Source of the DNA: UBA6115 sp964346355
GTDB lineage: Bacteria; Bacillota; Clostridia; Christensenellales; Aristaeellaceae
Reading direction: 5' to 3'
DNA length: 14,308 nucleotides
NCBI GenBank assembly: GCA_964346355.1
Contig: CAYFUH010000036.1
Span: 1-14,308, forward strand
Positions 6,909-13,733 of the stretch are shown piece after piece. Below the pieces are notes generated by a model that worked only from the letters and a program-made list of their open reading frames with translations, ran no database searches and was not told the DNA's origin. Within the stretch, counting starts at the first letter, position 1; each line of letters begins with the position of its first letter. The translations under genes were made by a program, and so were the position numbers.

Positions 6909-9152
6909 CTACACCCGGGTATGGAAGGTGCGGCTGATGACCTCTTCCTGCTGGTCGCGGGAGAGCTGGTTAAAGCGCACCGCGTAGCCGGAGACGCGGA
7001 TGGTGAGGTTGGGGTATTTCTCCGGGTGGTCCATGGCATCCTTTAGCAGCTGGCGCTCCAGCACGTTGACATTTAAGTGAAAGGCCTTCTGTTTGAAATA
7101 GCCGTCCAGGATGCCGGCCAGGTACTGCCTGCGGTCATCCGGGTTTTTGCCCAGGCTGTCCGGGATGATGGTAAAGGTGTTGGAGATGCCGTCCTGGCAC
7201 ACATGGCAGTAGGGGATTTTGGCGACAGAGTTTAAGGAGGCGATGGCGCCGGAGACATCCCGCCCGTGCATGGGGTTGGCGCCGGGGGCAAAGGCTTCGC
7301 CCGCTTTTCGCCCGTCCGGTGTGGCGCCCGTCTTTTTGCCGTAGACGACGTTTGAGGTGATGGTGAGCAGGGAGAGGGTGTGCTCCGCCCCGCGATAGGC
7401 GGGGTGCTTTTTGAGTTCTTCCATAAACAGCTCGGTGACCTGCACCGCCAGCTCGTCCACGCGGTCATCATCGTTGCCAAAGCAGGGGAAATGGCCCTTG
7501 ATCTCAAAATCCACCGCGATGCCCTCCTCATTGCGGATGGGGCGCACGCTGGCGTATTTGATGGCGCTGAGGGAATCCGCCACGATGGATAAGCCCGCAA
7601 TGCCAAAGGCCATAAAGCGGTGCACCTGCGCGTCGTGCAGGGCCATCTGGCCTGCCTCGTAGGCGTATTTGTCGTGCATGAAGTGGATGGTGTTCATGGT
7701 GTCCACATACAGGCCGGCCAGTTTGGCCAGCACTTTTTTGTAGTTGTCAAACACGGTGTCAAAGGCCAGCACCGAATCGGTGATGGGCGCGATGCCATCC
7801 ATGGCCAGGAAGGGCTTGCCGGTTGTTTTATCGCGCATCACCTCGTCCTGCCCGCCGTTGATGGCGTAAAGGAGGGCCTTGGCCAGGTTGGCGCGCGCGC
7901 CGAAGAACTGCATCTCCTTGCCGATGCGCATGGCGGACACGCAGCAGGCGATGGCGTAGTCATCGCCGTAGATGCCGCGCATCAAATCGTCGTTTTCATA
8001 CTGGATGGAGCCGGTCTTTATGCTTAAGTTGGCGCAGTATTCCTTGAAATCCTGCGGCAGATTCGCTGACCACAGCACCGTCATGTTGGGTTCGGGTGCG
8101 GGGCCCAGGTTGGTCAGGCTGTGCAAAAAGCGGTAGGTGGTGCGGGTGACCAGGGTGCGGCCGTCCGTGCCCATGCCGCCCAGGGACTCCGTCACCCAGG
8201 TGGGGTCGCCGGCGAACAGCTCGTCATACTCCGGCGTGCGCAAATGGCGCACCAGGCGCAGCTTGATGATGAGCTGGTCAATCAGCTCCTGCGCTTCCTC
8301 CTCGGTGATGAGGCCCGCGTCCAGGTCCCGCTGCAGGTAGATGTCCAGGAAGGCGGTGTTACGGCCCAGGGACATCGCGGCGCCGTTGTTTTCTTTGATG
8401 GCGGCCAGGTAGGCGAAATACAGCCACTGCACGGCTTCCCTGGCGCTTTGCGCGGGCGCCCCAATATCATAGCCATAGCGCGCAGCCATCTGCTGCATGG
8501 CTTTCAGCGCGCGGATCTGCTCGGACAATTCCTCCCGCAGGCGGATCCGCTCATCATGGGCGGGGCCCACCTCCCGCGCGATTTCCTGTTGTTTTTCCGC
8601 AATCAGCCGGTCTGTGCCGTACAGGGCCACGCGCCGGTAATCCCCGATGATGCGGCCGCGGCCGTAGGCGTCCGGCAGCCCGGTCAACAGACCCGCGGAG
8701 CGCGCCCTGCGCATGTCCTGGGTGTAGGCGTCAAACACGCCCTGGTTGTGCGTTTTGCGGTACTTGGTAAAGTCATGCAACTCCGGCGCCATCTGAAGGC
8801 CATAGGCTTTCAGGGCGTTTTCCACCATGCGGAAGCCGCCGTAGGGGTTCATGATGCGGCGCATGGGCTTGTCTGTCTGCAGGCCCACCACCACCTCCTT
8901 GTCCTGGTCCAGATAGCCCGGCTCAAAGGCGTCAATGCCGCTGAAGCGGTCCAGCGCCACATCCACCTGCCCGGTTTTGATCTGCTCTTGCATCAGGCTG
9001 TTTGCTAAGTCCCACAGGGCGCGGGTTTTTGGAGAAGCCTCCGTCAAAAAGGCCTCATCCCCTTCATAGGGCGTGTAGTTTTGCTGGATAAAATCGCGCA
9101 CGTTAATGTGATCACACCAGGTGCCTTTTATGAATGCTTTGCGTTGTGCCAT
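6909..9152 (-). CDS. pflB: Pyruvate formate-lyase (formate C-acetyltransferase)
   Basis: A 747-aa cytoplasmic glycyl radical enzyme converting pyruvate and CoA to acetyl-CoA and formate, central to anaerobic sugar fermentation. The catalytic cysteine pair is ACCVSAM (C403, C404). The glycyl radical site is RVSGYAVRF with G722, 25 residues from the C-terminus as in E. coli PflB (760 aa), followed by QQEEVISRTF. The length and end-to-end similarity mark a true PFL rather than a choline- or glycerol-type relative. The start at ATG 9152 lies 11 nt after GGAGGA; a nearer upstream ATG is out of frame. The activase fusion gene follows after 3 nt, so the two form an operon. The promoter carries a Crp/Fnr-type palindrome at a class II position. 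Confidence 0.96.
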   Translation of the reverse strand: MAQRKAFIKGTWCDHINVRDFIQQNYTPYEGDEAFLTEASPKTRALWDLANSLMQEQIKTGQVDVALDRFSGIDAFEPGYLDQDKEVVVGLQTDKPMRRIMNPYGGFRMVENALKAYGLQMAPELHDFTKYRKTHNQGVFDAYTQDMRRARSAGLLTGLPDAYGRGRIIGDYRRVALYGTDRLIAEKQQEIAREVGPAHDERIRLREELSEQIRALKAMQQMAARYGYDIGAPAQSAREAVQWLYFAYLAAIKENNGAAMSLGRNTAFLDIYLQRDLDAGLITEEEAQELIDQLIIKLRLVRHLRTPEYDELFAGDPTWVTESLGGMGTDGRTLVTRTTYRFLHSLTNLGPAPEPNMTVLWSANLPQDFKEYCANLSIKTGSIQYENDDLMRGIYGDDYAIACCVSAMRIGKEMQFFGARANLAKALLYAINGGQDEVMRDKTTGKPFLAMDGIAPITDSVLAFDTVFDNYKKVLAKLAGLYVDTMNTIHFMHDKYAYEAGQMALHDAQVHRFMAFGIAGLSIVADSLSAIKYASVRPIRNEEGIAVDFEIKGHFPCFGNDDDRVDELAVQVTELFMEELKKHPAYRGAEHTLSLLTITSNVVYGKKTGATPDGRKAGEAFAPGANPMHGRDVSGAIASLNSVAKIPYCHVCQDGISNTFTIIPDSLGKNPDDRRQYLAGILDGYFKQKAFHLNVNVLERQLLKDAMDHPEKYPNLTIRVSGYAVRFNQLSRDQQEEVISRTFHTRV

Positions 9153-9184
9153 CTTCCTTCATCTCCTCCTCGTTGTACAAGGTC

Positions 9185-9213
9185 AGTATAGGAAGGGCGG
9201 GGCATGCTGTCAG
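9185..9213 (-). promoter_or_regulatory. pflB promoter
   Basis: Minus strand: -35 CTGACA (9208-9213), 17-bp spacer, -10 TATACT (9185-9190). Predicted transcript start is near 9178, giving a short leader with GAGGAGGAG before the ATG. Confidence 0.72.
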
Positions 9214-9227
9214 TGATTTGAATCACT
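9212..9227. promoter_or_regulatory. Crp/Fnr-type operator at the pflB promoter
   Basis: AGTGATTTGAATCACT is a perfect 7-2-7 palindrome fitting GTGA-N6-TCAC. It overlaps the upstream edge of the -35 box and is centred 41.5 bp before the predicted start, the class II activator position. The likely binder is the Crp domain fused to PflA in the same operon (inference). Confidence 0.75.
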
Positions 9228-9245
9228 CACACGGGCCAAAAGCAA

Positions 9246-9282
9246 CACCACCCAGGCTGCGAAAAGCAACATCCGGGTGGTG
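9246..9282 (-). terminator. Probable terminator of the feo operon
   Basis: CACCACCC (9246-9253) pairs with GGGTGGTG (9275-9282), 8 bp with a long 21-nt loop. On the minus strand it is followed by TTGCTTTTGG. It lies 12 bp after the last feo gene and 18 bp before the pflB operator. The large loop and interrupted T-run make it a moderate call. Confidence 0.45.
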
Positions 9283-9294
9283 CTGGTGTTGGTA

Positions 9295-9453
9295 CTATTG
9301 ATTCGTGCTTTGCGGCTTATGGCACACAGCCTGGCTTGCACAGCCGGAACAGCCCGCGCACATGCCGCCTTTTGTCTTTTTGCTTCGTTTGATGGCAAAA
9401 AGGGCCAGGCTAACCAGGATGAGGATGATGCCGCCGATGAGGAGATCGCCCAT
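9295..9453 (-). CDS. FeoB-associated Cys-rich membrane protein
   Basis: A 52-aa protein: one N-terminal membrane helix (LLIGGIILILVSLALFAI, about 4-21), a basic stretch KRSKKTK, then a small Cys cluster with C32, C35, C38 and C44 (CAGCSGCASQAVC). This is the layout of the small FeoB-associated family found after feoB in many Bacillota, thought to assist ferrous iron transport or act like FeoC; its exact role is unsettled. The ATG at 9453 has a perfect AAGGAGG (9459-9465) that overlaps the feoB stop codon, so its translation is tied to feoB. Confidence 0.82.
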   Translation of the reverse strand: MGDLLIGGIILILVSLALFAIKRSKKTKGGMCAGCSGCASQAVCHKPQSTNQ

Positions 9454-9464
9454 CTTACCCTCCT

Positions 9465-11960
9465 TTACGCCTGCGCCGACGCAAGCTTTACGCGGTGTGG
9501 TTTGCGAAACAGCATGTACGCCAGGATGAGAAGCAGCAGGATGGCGACAGCAGTTCCCGCTGTAAAGCCGCCCTGGGGCAGGACGCCCAATTGGTAGATG
9601 ATAAGGGAGACGGTGTAGGCCAGCGCGGTCTGGAAACCCACCGCAAAAACGGTCCACTTGGTGTTGTTCAATTCCCGGTGCATGGCGCCAATGGCAGCGA
9701 AGCAGGGCGCGCACAGCAGGTTGAAAGCCAGGAAGGATAAGGCGGACAGCTGGGTGAAATGCGCGGCGATCGGCGCCAAATCAGCAAACGCGCCCGCTTC
9801 CACCAGATCCAGCGCGCCCTCGCCCACGCCGTAGAGCACGCCAAACACACTGACGACCTCCTCCTTGGCGACCAGGCCCAAGACGGTGGCGACGGTGTTT
9901 TGCCAGTTGCCAAAGCCCAGGGGCACAAACAGCGGGGCAAGCAGCCCGCCCAGCCAGGCCAAGATGCTGTGGTCCATGTCCTCTACCATCAAAAGGCGCC
10001 CGTTTACCACACCGTAGGACTTCATAAACCAGATGACGATGGCAAAGAGCAGGATGATGGTGCCCGCGCGCTTGATGAAGCTGAAGCCGCGCTCCCACAT
10101 GCTGCGCAGCACGTTGCCCATGGCGGGGCTGTGGTAGCTGGGCAATTCCATCACAAAGGGGGCAGGCTCACCCATAAACAGACGGGTCTTTTTGAGGATG
10201 ATGCCGCTGATAATCACGGCTGCGACGCCGATGAAATAGGCCAGCGGGCCCACCCACCACACGTTGCCCATGATGGCGCCTGCGATCAAGGCCACGATGG
10301 GCAGCTTGGCGCCGCAGGGGATGAAGGAGGTGGTGATGATGGTCATGCGCCGGTCGCGCTGGTTTTCAATGGTCCGGCTGGCCATGATGCCGGGTACCGA
10401 GCAGCCGGAGCCAATCAGCATCGGGATAAAGGACTTGCCGGAAAGGCCGAACTTGCGAAAGATGCGATCCATGATGAAGGCGACGCGCGCCATGTAGCCG
10501 ATGTCCTCTAAAATGGCCAGGAAGAAGAACAGCACAAACATCTGCGGCACAAAGCCCAGCACCGCGCCCACGCCGCCGATGATGCCCTCTACTGCCAGGC
10601 CCTTGAGCCAGGGCGATGTGTTCATGCCGTCCAGCCAGCCTTCCACCAAGTGGGGGATGCCGGGCACGAAGGGGCCAAAGCGGGCGGCATCCGGCTCCTT
10701 AATCGCCTTTGCGGCCATGTAGTCCGCCAGGGTAACGGTAAGGGTCCTGGCTTTCTCGCCTTCCTCGCCCTTAACCTCAACCTGCGCGGTGAGGTTTTTT
10801 GCATGCTCGGCGAAATCTGACGCCGCCGGGTCCAACTCCTGTAAGCCCGCGGCTGCCAGATAGGCTTCTACCTTTTGGGCGGCCAGCTCGTGCTCCTCCA
10901 CCGCGGCGTCGTACGCCGTGCGGCCGCGGCCCAAGAGGAAGAAGCCGTCGGAAAACAGCTGCTCGTTGGTGAAGTCGGTCACCCAGGTGCCCACGGTGGT
11001 GACGGAGATGTAATACACCAAAAACATGACCGCGATAAAGATGGGGAAGCCCAGCACGCGGTTGGTGACCACGCGGTCGATGCGGTCGCTTACGCTTAGC
11101 GCGCCCGCTTTGCGCTTTTTGACCACGGACACCTCCATCAGCCGCTGGATATAAGCATAGCGCTGGTTGGTGATGATGCTCTCCGCGTCATCGTCCAGGT
11201 GCACTTCACACAAGGCGACCTCTTCTTCAATGGCGTCCAGGTCTTCTGTGCGCAGGCGCAGGCCTTCTGTGGCTTTGGTGTCCCGCTCAAACAGCTTGAT
11301 GGCGTACCAGCGCTTCAAGTGCTCATCAGTCAGCGCGCCCTCATGCTGGCTGCCGTCCGCATGGTGGTGGTGCAAAGAGCCGTGGTGACGGTGGTTGACC
11401 GCTTCCTCGATATGGGCCAGCGTGTGCTCCACCGCGCCGTCAAACACATGGGGTAGGCGGGGCAGCGTGCGCGTGTTCGCAGCCTGGATGGCAGCAGCCA
11501 TGATCTCTTCCAAGCCTTCGCCTTTGAGGGCAGAGATAGACAGCACCGGCACGCCCAGCGCGGAGGACAGCTTGCCCAGATCAATGGTATCGCCGCTTTT
11601 GCGCACCACGTCGATCATGTTGACGGCGACCACCAGGGGGATGCCCAATTCCAGCAGCTGGGTGGTGAGGTAGAGGTTGCGCTCAATATTGCTGCCATCT
11701 ACGATATTGATGATGGCGTCGGGGCGGTCTTCTACCAGGTACCTTCTAGTGATGACTTCCTCCTGGGTATAAGGGGACAGGCTGTATACGCCAGGCAGAT
11801 CCTGCAGGATGACGTCCTTGTTGCCTTTGATGCGCCCCTCCTTGCGCTCCACCGTGACGCCGGGCCAGTTGCCCACGTACTGCTGCGCGCCGGTCAAAGC
11901 GTTAAACAGGGTGGTTTTGCCGCTGTTGGGGTTGCCCGCCAGCGCGATGCGAATGGACAT
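9465..11960 (-). CDS. feoB: Ferrous iron transporter FeoB
   Basis: An 831-aa inner-membrane Fe(II) transporter with an N-terminal GTPase domain: G1 GNPNSGKT (9-16), Thr36 in the G2 region, DLPG (54-57), NMID (114-117) and SISALKG (141-147). It is followed by a helical regulatory region and two nucleoside-recognition gate domains with the conserved segments LGFVPQM, EDIGYMARVAF, IGSGCSVPGIMASR and FIPCGAKLPI. It is longer than E. coli FeoB (773 aa) owing to a charged, Ala/Glu-rich loop between the first two membrane segments (about 336-436). A His-rich loop, with ten His between 179 and 214 including HHHH 197-200, lies after the G domain. The ATG at 11960 has AAGGAGG 8 nt upstream. It is the third gene of the operon and is preceded by a GTTAG dyad. 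Confidence 0.96.
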   Translation of the reverse strand: MSIRIALAGNPNSGKTTLFNALTGAQQYVGNWPGVTVERKEGRIKGNKDVILQDLPGVYSLSPYTQEEVITRRYLVEDRPDAIINIVDGSNIERNLYLTTQLLELGIPLVVAVNMIDVVRKSGDTIDLGKLSSALGVPVLSISALKGEGLEEIMAAAIQAANTRTLPRLPHVFDGAVEHTLAHIEEAVNHRHHGSLHHHHADGSQHEGALTDEHLKRWYAIKLFERDTKATEGLRLRTEDLDAIEEEVALCEVHLDDDAESIITNQRYAYIQRLMEVSVVKKRKAGALSVSDRIDRVVTNRVLGFPIFIAVMFLVYYISVTTVGTWVTDFTNEQLFSDGFFLLGRGRTAYDAAVEEHELAAQKVEAYLAAAGLQELDPAASDFAEHAKNLTAQVEVKGEEGEKARTLTVTLADYMAAKAIKEPDAARFGPFVPGIPHLVEGWLDGMNTSPWLKGLAVEGIIGGVGAVLGFVPQMFVLFFFLAILEDIGYMARVAFIMDRIFRKFGLSGKSFIPMLIGSGCSVPGIMASRTIENQRDRRMTIITTSFIPCGAKLPIVALIAGAIMGNVWWVGPLAYFIGVAAVIISGIILKKTRLFMGEPAPFVMELPSYHSPAMGNVLRSMWERGFSFIKRAGTIILLFAIVIWFMKSYGVVNGRLLMVEDMDHSILAWLGGLLAPLFVPLGFGNWQNTVATVLGLVAKEEVVSVFGVLYGVGEGALDLVEAGAFADLAPIAAHFTQLSALSFLAFNLLCAPCFAAIGAMHRELNNTKWTVFAVGFQTALAYTVSLIIYQLGVLPQGGFTAGTAVAILLLLILAYMLFRKPHRVKLASAQA

Positions 11961-11980
11961 GTGATGATCCTCCTTTTGCG

Positions 11981-11998
11981 GGTTAGAGATGACTAACC
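11981..11998. promoter_or_regulatory. DtxR/MntR-type operator between feoA and feoB (site B)
   Basis: A perfect 6-6-6 dyad, minus strand GGTTAGTCATCTCTAACC. It is in the 51-bp gap between the feoA stop and feoB start, just upstream of the ribosome binding site. No clear -10/-35 pair goes with it, so it may act as a transcription roadblock or serve an unrecognised internal promoter. Confidence 0.7.
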
Positions 11999-12011
11999 TG
12001 ATGGTAAAAAA

Positions 12012-12233
12012 TTACTCGATTTCGATGTTTGAAGCGTCCGCCTTGCGCAGGCTGAGCTCATACCCGCGCACGGTCAATTCCATCGGGTCGCCCAGGGGCG
12101 CCAGTTTGCGCACCTGTACCTGTGTGCCGCGCGTTAAGCCCATGTCCATGATGCGCCGGCGCACCGCACCCTCACCGTGCAGTTTTTTGATGACGGCAGT
12201 GTCCCCGATGGCTACATCCCTTAATGTTTTCAT
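12012..12233 (-). CDS. feoA: FeoA-family protein (second in operon)
   Basis: A 73-aa SH3-like FeoA domain protein that aids FeoB at the membrane's cytoplasmic face. Family features are LRDVAIGDTAVIKKL, then RRRIMDMGLTRGTQVQV (the conserved R-x-x-x-MGL-x-x-G turn), an RKLAPLGDPMEL strand, and the RGYELSLRKADASNIEI end typical of FeoA. ATG 12233 has AAGGAGG upstream (12238-12244). It lies 10 bp after the other feoA and is clearly co-transcribed. Confidence 0.9.
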   Translation of the reverse strand: MKTLRDVAIGDTAVIKKLHGEGAVRRRIMDMGLTRGTQVQVRKLAPLGDPMELTVRGYELSLRKADASNIEIE

Positions 12234-12243
12234 ATGTCCTCCT

Positions 12244-12453
12244 TCAAACCATGATGCGGGCGGCCATGTCCCGTCCCAGCGCCACGCGGCTGCCCTTGAG
12301 GCTGATGATCAGGTTGCCGCCCAGGTCGGAAATGACCTGCACCAACTCACCCACCACAAAGCCCAGTTCTGCCAGGCGCGCGCGGGTGGCGTCGTTGCCT
12401 GTGATGCGCGTAATCCGCGCGGCCTCCCCGGCTTTTAACAGCGTCAGCGGCAT
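12244..12453 (-). CDS. feoA: FeoA-family protein (first in operon)
   Basis: A 69-aa FeoA-type SH3 domain: LLKAGEAARITRITG, RARLAELGFVVGELVQVI (the LG-x-x-x-G turn), and GSRVALGRDMAARIMV at the end. It differs clearly from the next FeoA, so this is not a recent duplication; two FeoA genes before feoB is a common arrangement in Clostridia. ATG 12453 has AAGGAGG (12459-12465). The gene opens the operon directly after a strong promoter covered by two GTTAG-type sites. Confidence 0.88.
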   Translation of the reverse strand: MPLTLLKAGEAARITRITGNDATRARLAELGFVVGELVQVISDLGGNLIISLKGSRVALGRDMAARIMV

Positions 12454-12467
12454 CTTATCCTCCTTGA

Positions 12468-12483
12468 GTTAAACATGACTAAC
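12468..12483. promoter_or_regulatory. DtxR/MntR-type operator, feo promoter proximal (site C)
   Basis: Minus strand GTTAGTCATGTTTAAC, a GTTAG-N6-CTAAC dyad with one mismatched arm. It matches site B at 14 of 16 positions. It begins at the predicted transcript start (about 12484) and ends before the ribosome binding site. Confidence 0.65.
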
Positions 12484-12490
12484 CACAGCG

Positions 12491-12519
12491 AGTTTAATGC
12501 GTCTAACTTTTTCTGTCAA
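12491..12519 (-). promoter_or_regulatory. feo operon promoter
   Basis: Minus strand: consensus -35 TTGACA (12514-12519), 17-bp spacer, -10 TAAACT (12491-12496). A-tracts lie upstream of the -35 (12521-12540) and resemble an UP element. This reads as a strong promoter held down by a repressor. Confidence 0.75.
12492..12507. promoter_or_regulatory. Degenerate DtxR/MntR-type operator over the feo -10 (site D)
   Basis: Minus strand GTTAGACGCATTAAAC: one perfect GTTAG arm and a weak second arm, exactly 24 bp upstream of site C and overlapping the -10 hexamer. It could be a second dimer site filled cooperatively with site C. Confidence 0.45.
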
Positions 12520-12545
12520 GCCTTTTTTTCAAAACTTTTTGTCAA

Positions 12546-12573
12546 TTGTCCTAAGGCTCAGAGCGGGTACAAT
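12546..12573 (+). promoter_or_regulatory. Probable promoter of the first DtxR-family gene
   Basis: -35 TTGTCC (12546-12551), 16-bp spacer, -10 TACAAT (12568-12573). Its -35 lies 26 bp from the feo -35 on the other strand. No GTTAG dyad overlaps it, so direct self-repression is not evident. Confidence 0.45.
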
Positions 12574-12593
12574 GAAAAAAAGGGGGTGCTTGC

Positions 12594-12998
12594 GTGTCGG
12601 TACATCAATCCGGGGAGGATTACCTGGAGCGTATTTTGATGCTGTCAAAGGAGAAGGGAGAGGTGCGCTCCATCGATTTGGCGCGCGCACTTTCTGTCAC
12701 CAAGCCCTCCGTCAGCCACGCCATGAAGCAGCTGCGCGAGCGCGGCTATATCACCATGGATGACAACAATTTGATTGAACTGACCCCGTCCGGCCTGGAC
12801 ATTGCGGAGCGCATGCTGGAGCGGCACAGGACGCTGGCCCGCTTTTTGATGAAACTGGGCGTGTCCGAGGAGGTGGCCTACGCGGACGCCTGCAAGATGG
12901 AGCACGACCTGTCAAACGAGAGTTTCCTGGCCATCTGCCAGTTCAGTGATGAGAGCTGTCCGGTGCACAAGGCTTTATATCAAGAGCCTGATGGGTAA
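12594..12998 (+). CDS. DtxR/MntR-family metal-dependent regulator 1
   Basis: A 134-aa repressor with an N-terminal winged helix (VRSIDLARALSVTKPSVSHAMKQL, HTH about 27-50) and a C-terminal metal-binding/dimerisation domain; there is no SH3 domain, as in MntR. Probable metal ligands by alignment with known family members are D9 and E12 in EDYLER, H78 in ERH, C100, E103 and H104 in CKMEH. D9 matches MntR Asp8, while C100 matches DtxR Cys102, a mixed site. The start is GTG 12594, with AGGGGGTG 5 nt upstream. It is transcribed divergently from feo, so the feo operon with its GTTAG sites is the likely target. Two extra Cys lie in the tail (FLAICQFSDESCPVH). Confidence 0.88.
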   Translation: MSVHQSGEDYLERILMLSKEKGEVRSIDLARALSVTKPSVSHAMKQLRERGYITMDDNNLIELTPSGLDIAERMLERHRTLARFLMKLGVSEEVAYADACKMEHDLSNESFLAICQFSDESCPVHKALYQEPDG

Positions 12999-13012
12999 AA
13001 AGCGATAAAACA

Positions 13013-13045
13013 AAACGGGATGCCTTACTTTCAGGCGTCCCGTTT
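13013..13045. terminator. Bidirectional terminator between DtxR gene 1 and the permease remnant
   Basis: A 12-bp stem AAACGGGATGCC/GGCGTCCCGTTT with one G-T pair and a 9-nt loop. On the minus strand it is followed by TTTTGTTTTATCGCTTTTT. It ends the plus-strand regulator gene 15 bp after its stop and the minus-strand permease remnant. Confidence 0.75.
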
Positions 13046-13064
13046 GCGGATCAGGATATAGGGA

Positions 13065-13606
13065 TCAGCCCTTCACAGCACCGGCAGAGATCCCCACCAT
13101 GAAATACCGCTGGAAGAGGAAGAAGACCAGAATCACCGGCAGGATGGCGATGGTGGTCATGGCCAGCAGCTGCGACCAGTTGATCTGCAACTGGCCGATG
13201 AAATTGGCCAGCGCTTGCTGCACCGTTTGCTTTTTGTTGTCGGTGATCACAATCAGGGGCCAGAGGTAGTCGTTCCAGCGCCACATGAAGGAGAAGATGG
13301 TGATGGTGGCGATGATGGGCGCGGACAGGGGCAGGATGATGCGGCGGAAGAGGTACCACTCACGCGCGCCGTCAATGCGCGCCGCCTCGATCATGGAGTT
13401 GGGCAGCGTGACCATGTACTGCCGCGCCAGGAAGATGCCGGTAGGCGTGGCCGCGGGCGGGATGATGATGCCCCAGAGGGTGTTGAGCATGCCCAGCGCC
13501 TTTAACTGCAGATAAATGGGCACGATGATCACCTGCAGCGGGATCATCAGGGTGGACAGCATGGCCACAAAAATGACGCCGCGGCGCTGTCTTTCCGCGT
13601 GTAAAA
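13065..13606 (-). pseudogene. 5'-truncated sugar ABC transporter permease (MalG/CUT1 type)
   Basis: The recognisable part (about 180 aa) is the C-terminal two thirds of a CUT1 inner-membrane permease: LSTLMIPLQVIIVPIYL, then the EAA loop EAARIDGAREWYLFRRIILP that contacts the ATPase, FSFMWRWNDYLWPLIV, and the family-typical end FQRYFMVGISAGAVKG. Full proteins are about 275-300 aa; the first membrane helix, the periplasmic loop and part of helix 2 are missing. The frame stays open to a TTG at 13691, but residues encoded upstream of about 13606 do not resemble permeases and there is no ribosome binding site. No binding protein or partner permease is adjacent. I read it as a remnant; the exact breakpoint is approximate. 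Confidence 0.7.
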
Positions 13607-13733
13607 TTCTTGTAAAGTACGGGGCATATGTTCGGGCTGTCTGGCCGTTTCGTGCTGTCCCCAATGTACCGAACGGACGGGGGAATGTCAACCGTTTTAT
13701 CCATCAACCCGCTTCCTGCTCACTGCTATTGTG

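Noticed and set aside
8121..9008. Long plus-strand open frame (295 codons) opposite pflB
   Set aside because: It is antisense to the certain pflB gene, has a composition of reversed codons (many His, Gly, Val, Gln), and no ribosome binding site or recognisable domain; long antisense frames are expected in GC-rich genes.
9104..9118. TGTGATCACA palindrome as another Crp site
   Set aside because: It has no spacer between half-sites, lies inside the 5' coding part of pflB, and encodes conserved residues (Cys-Asp-His-Ile).
9759..10511. Plus-strand open frame (250 codons) opposite feoB
   Set aside because: Same pattern of antisense shadow: low-complexity His/Gly/Asp-rich peptide with no family features, fully covered by feoB.
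13607..13691. Extension of the sugar permease to a TTG at 13691 as an intact gene
   Set aside because: The added N-terminus does not resemble a permease, lacks the first membrane helix, and there is no ribosome binding site before the TTG.
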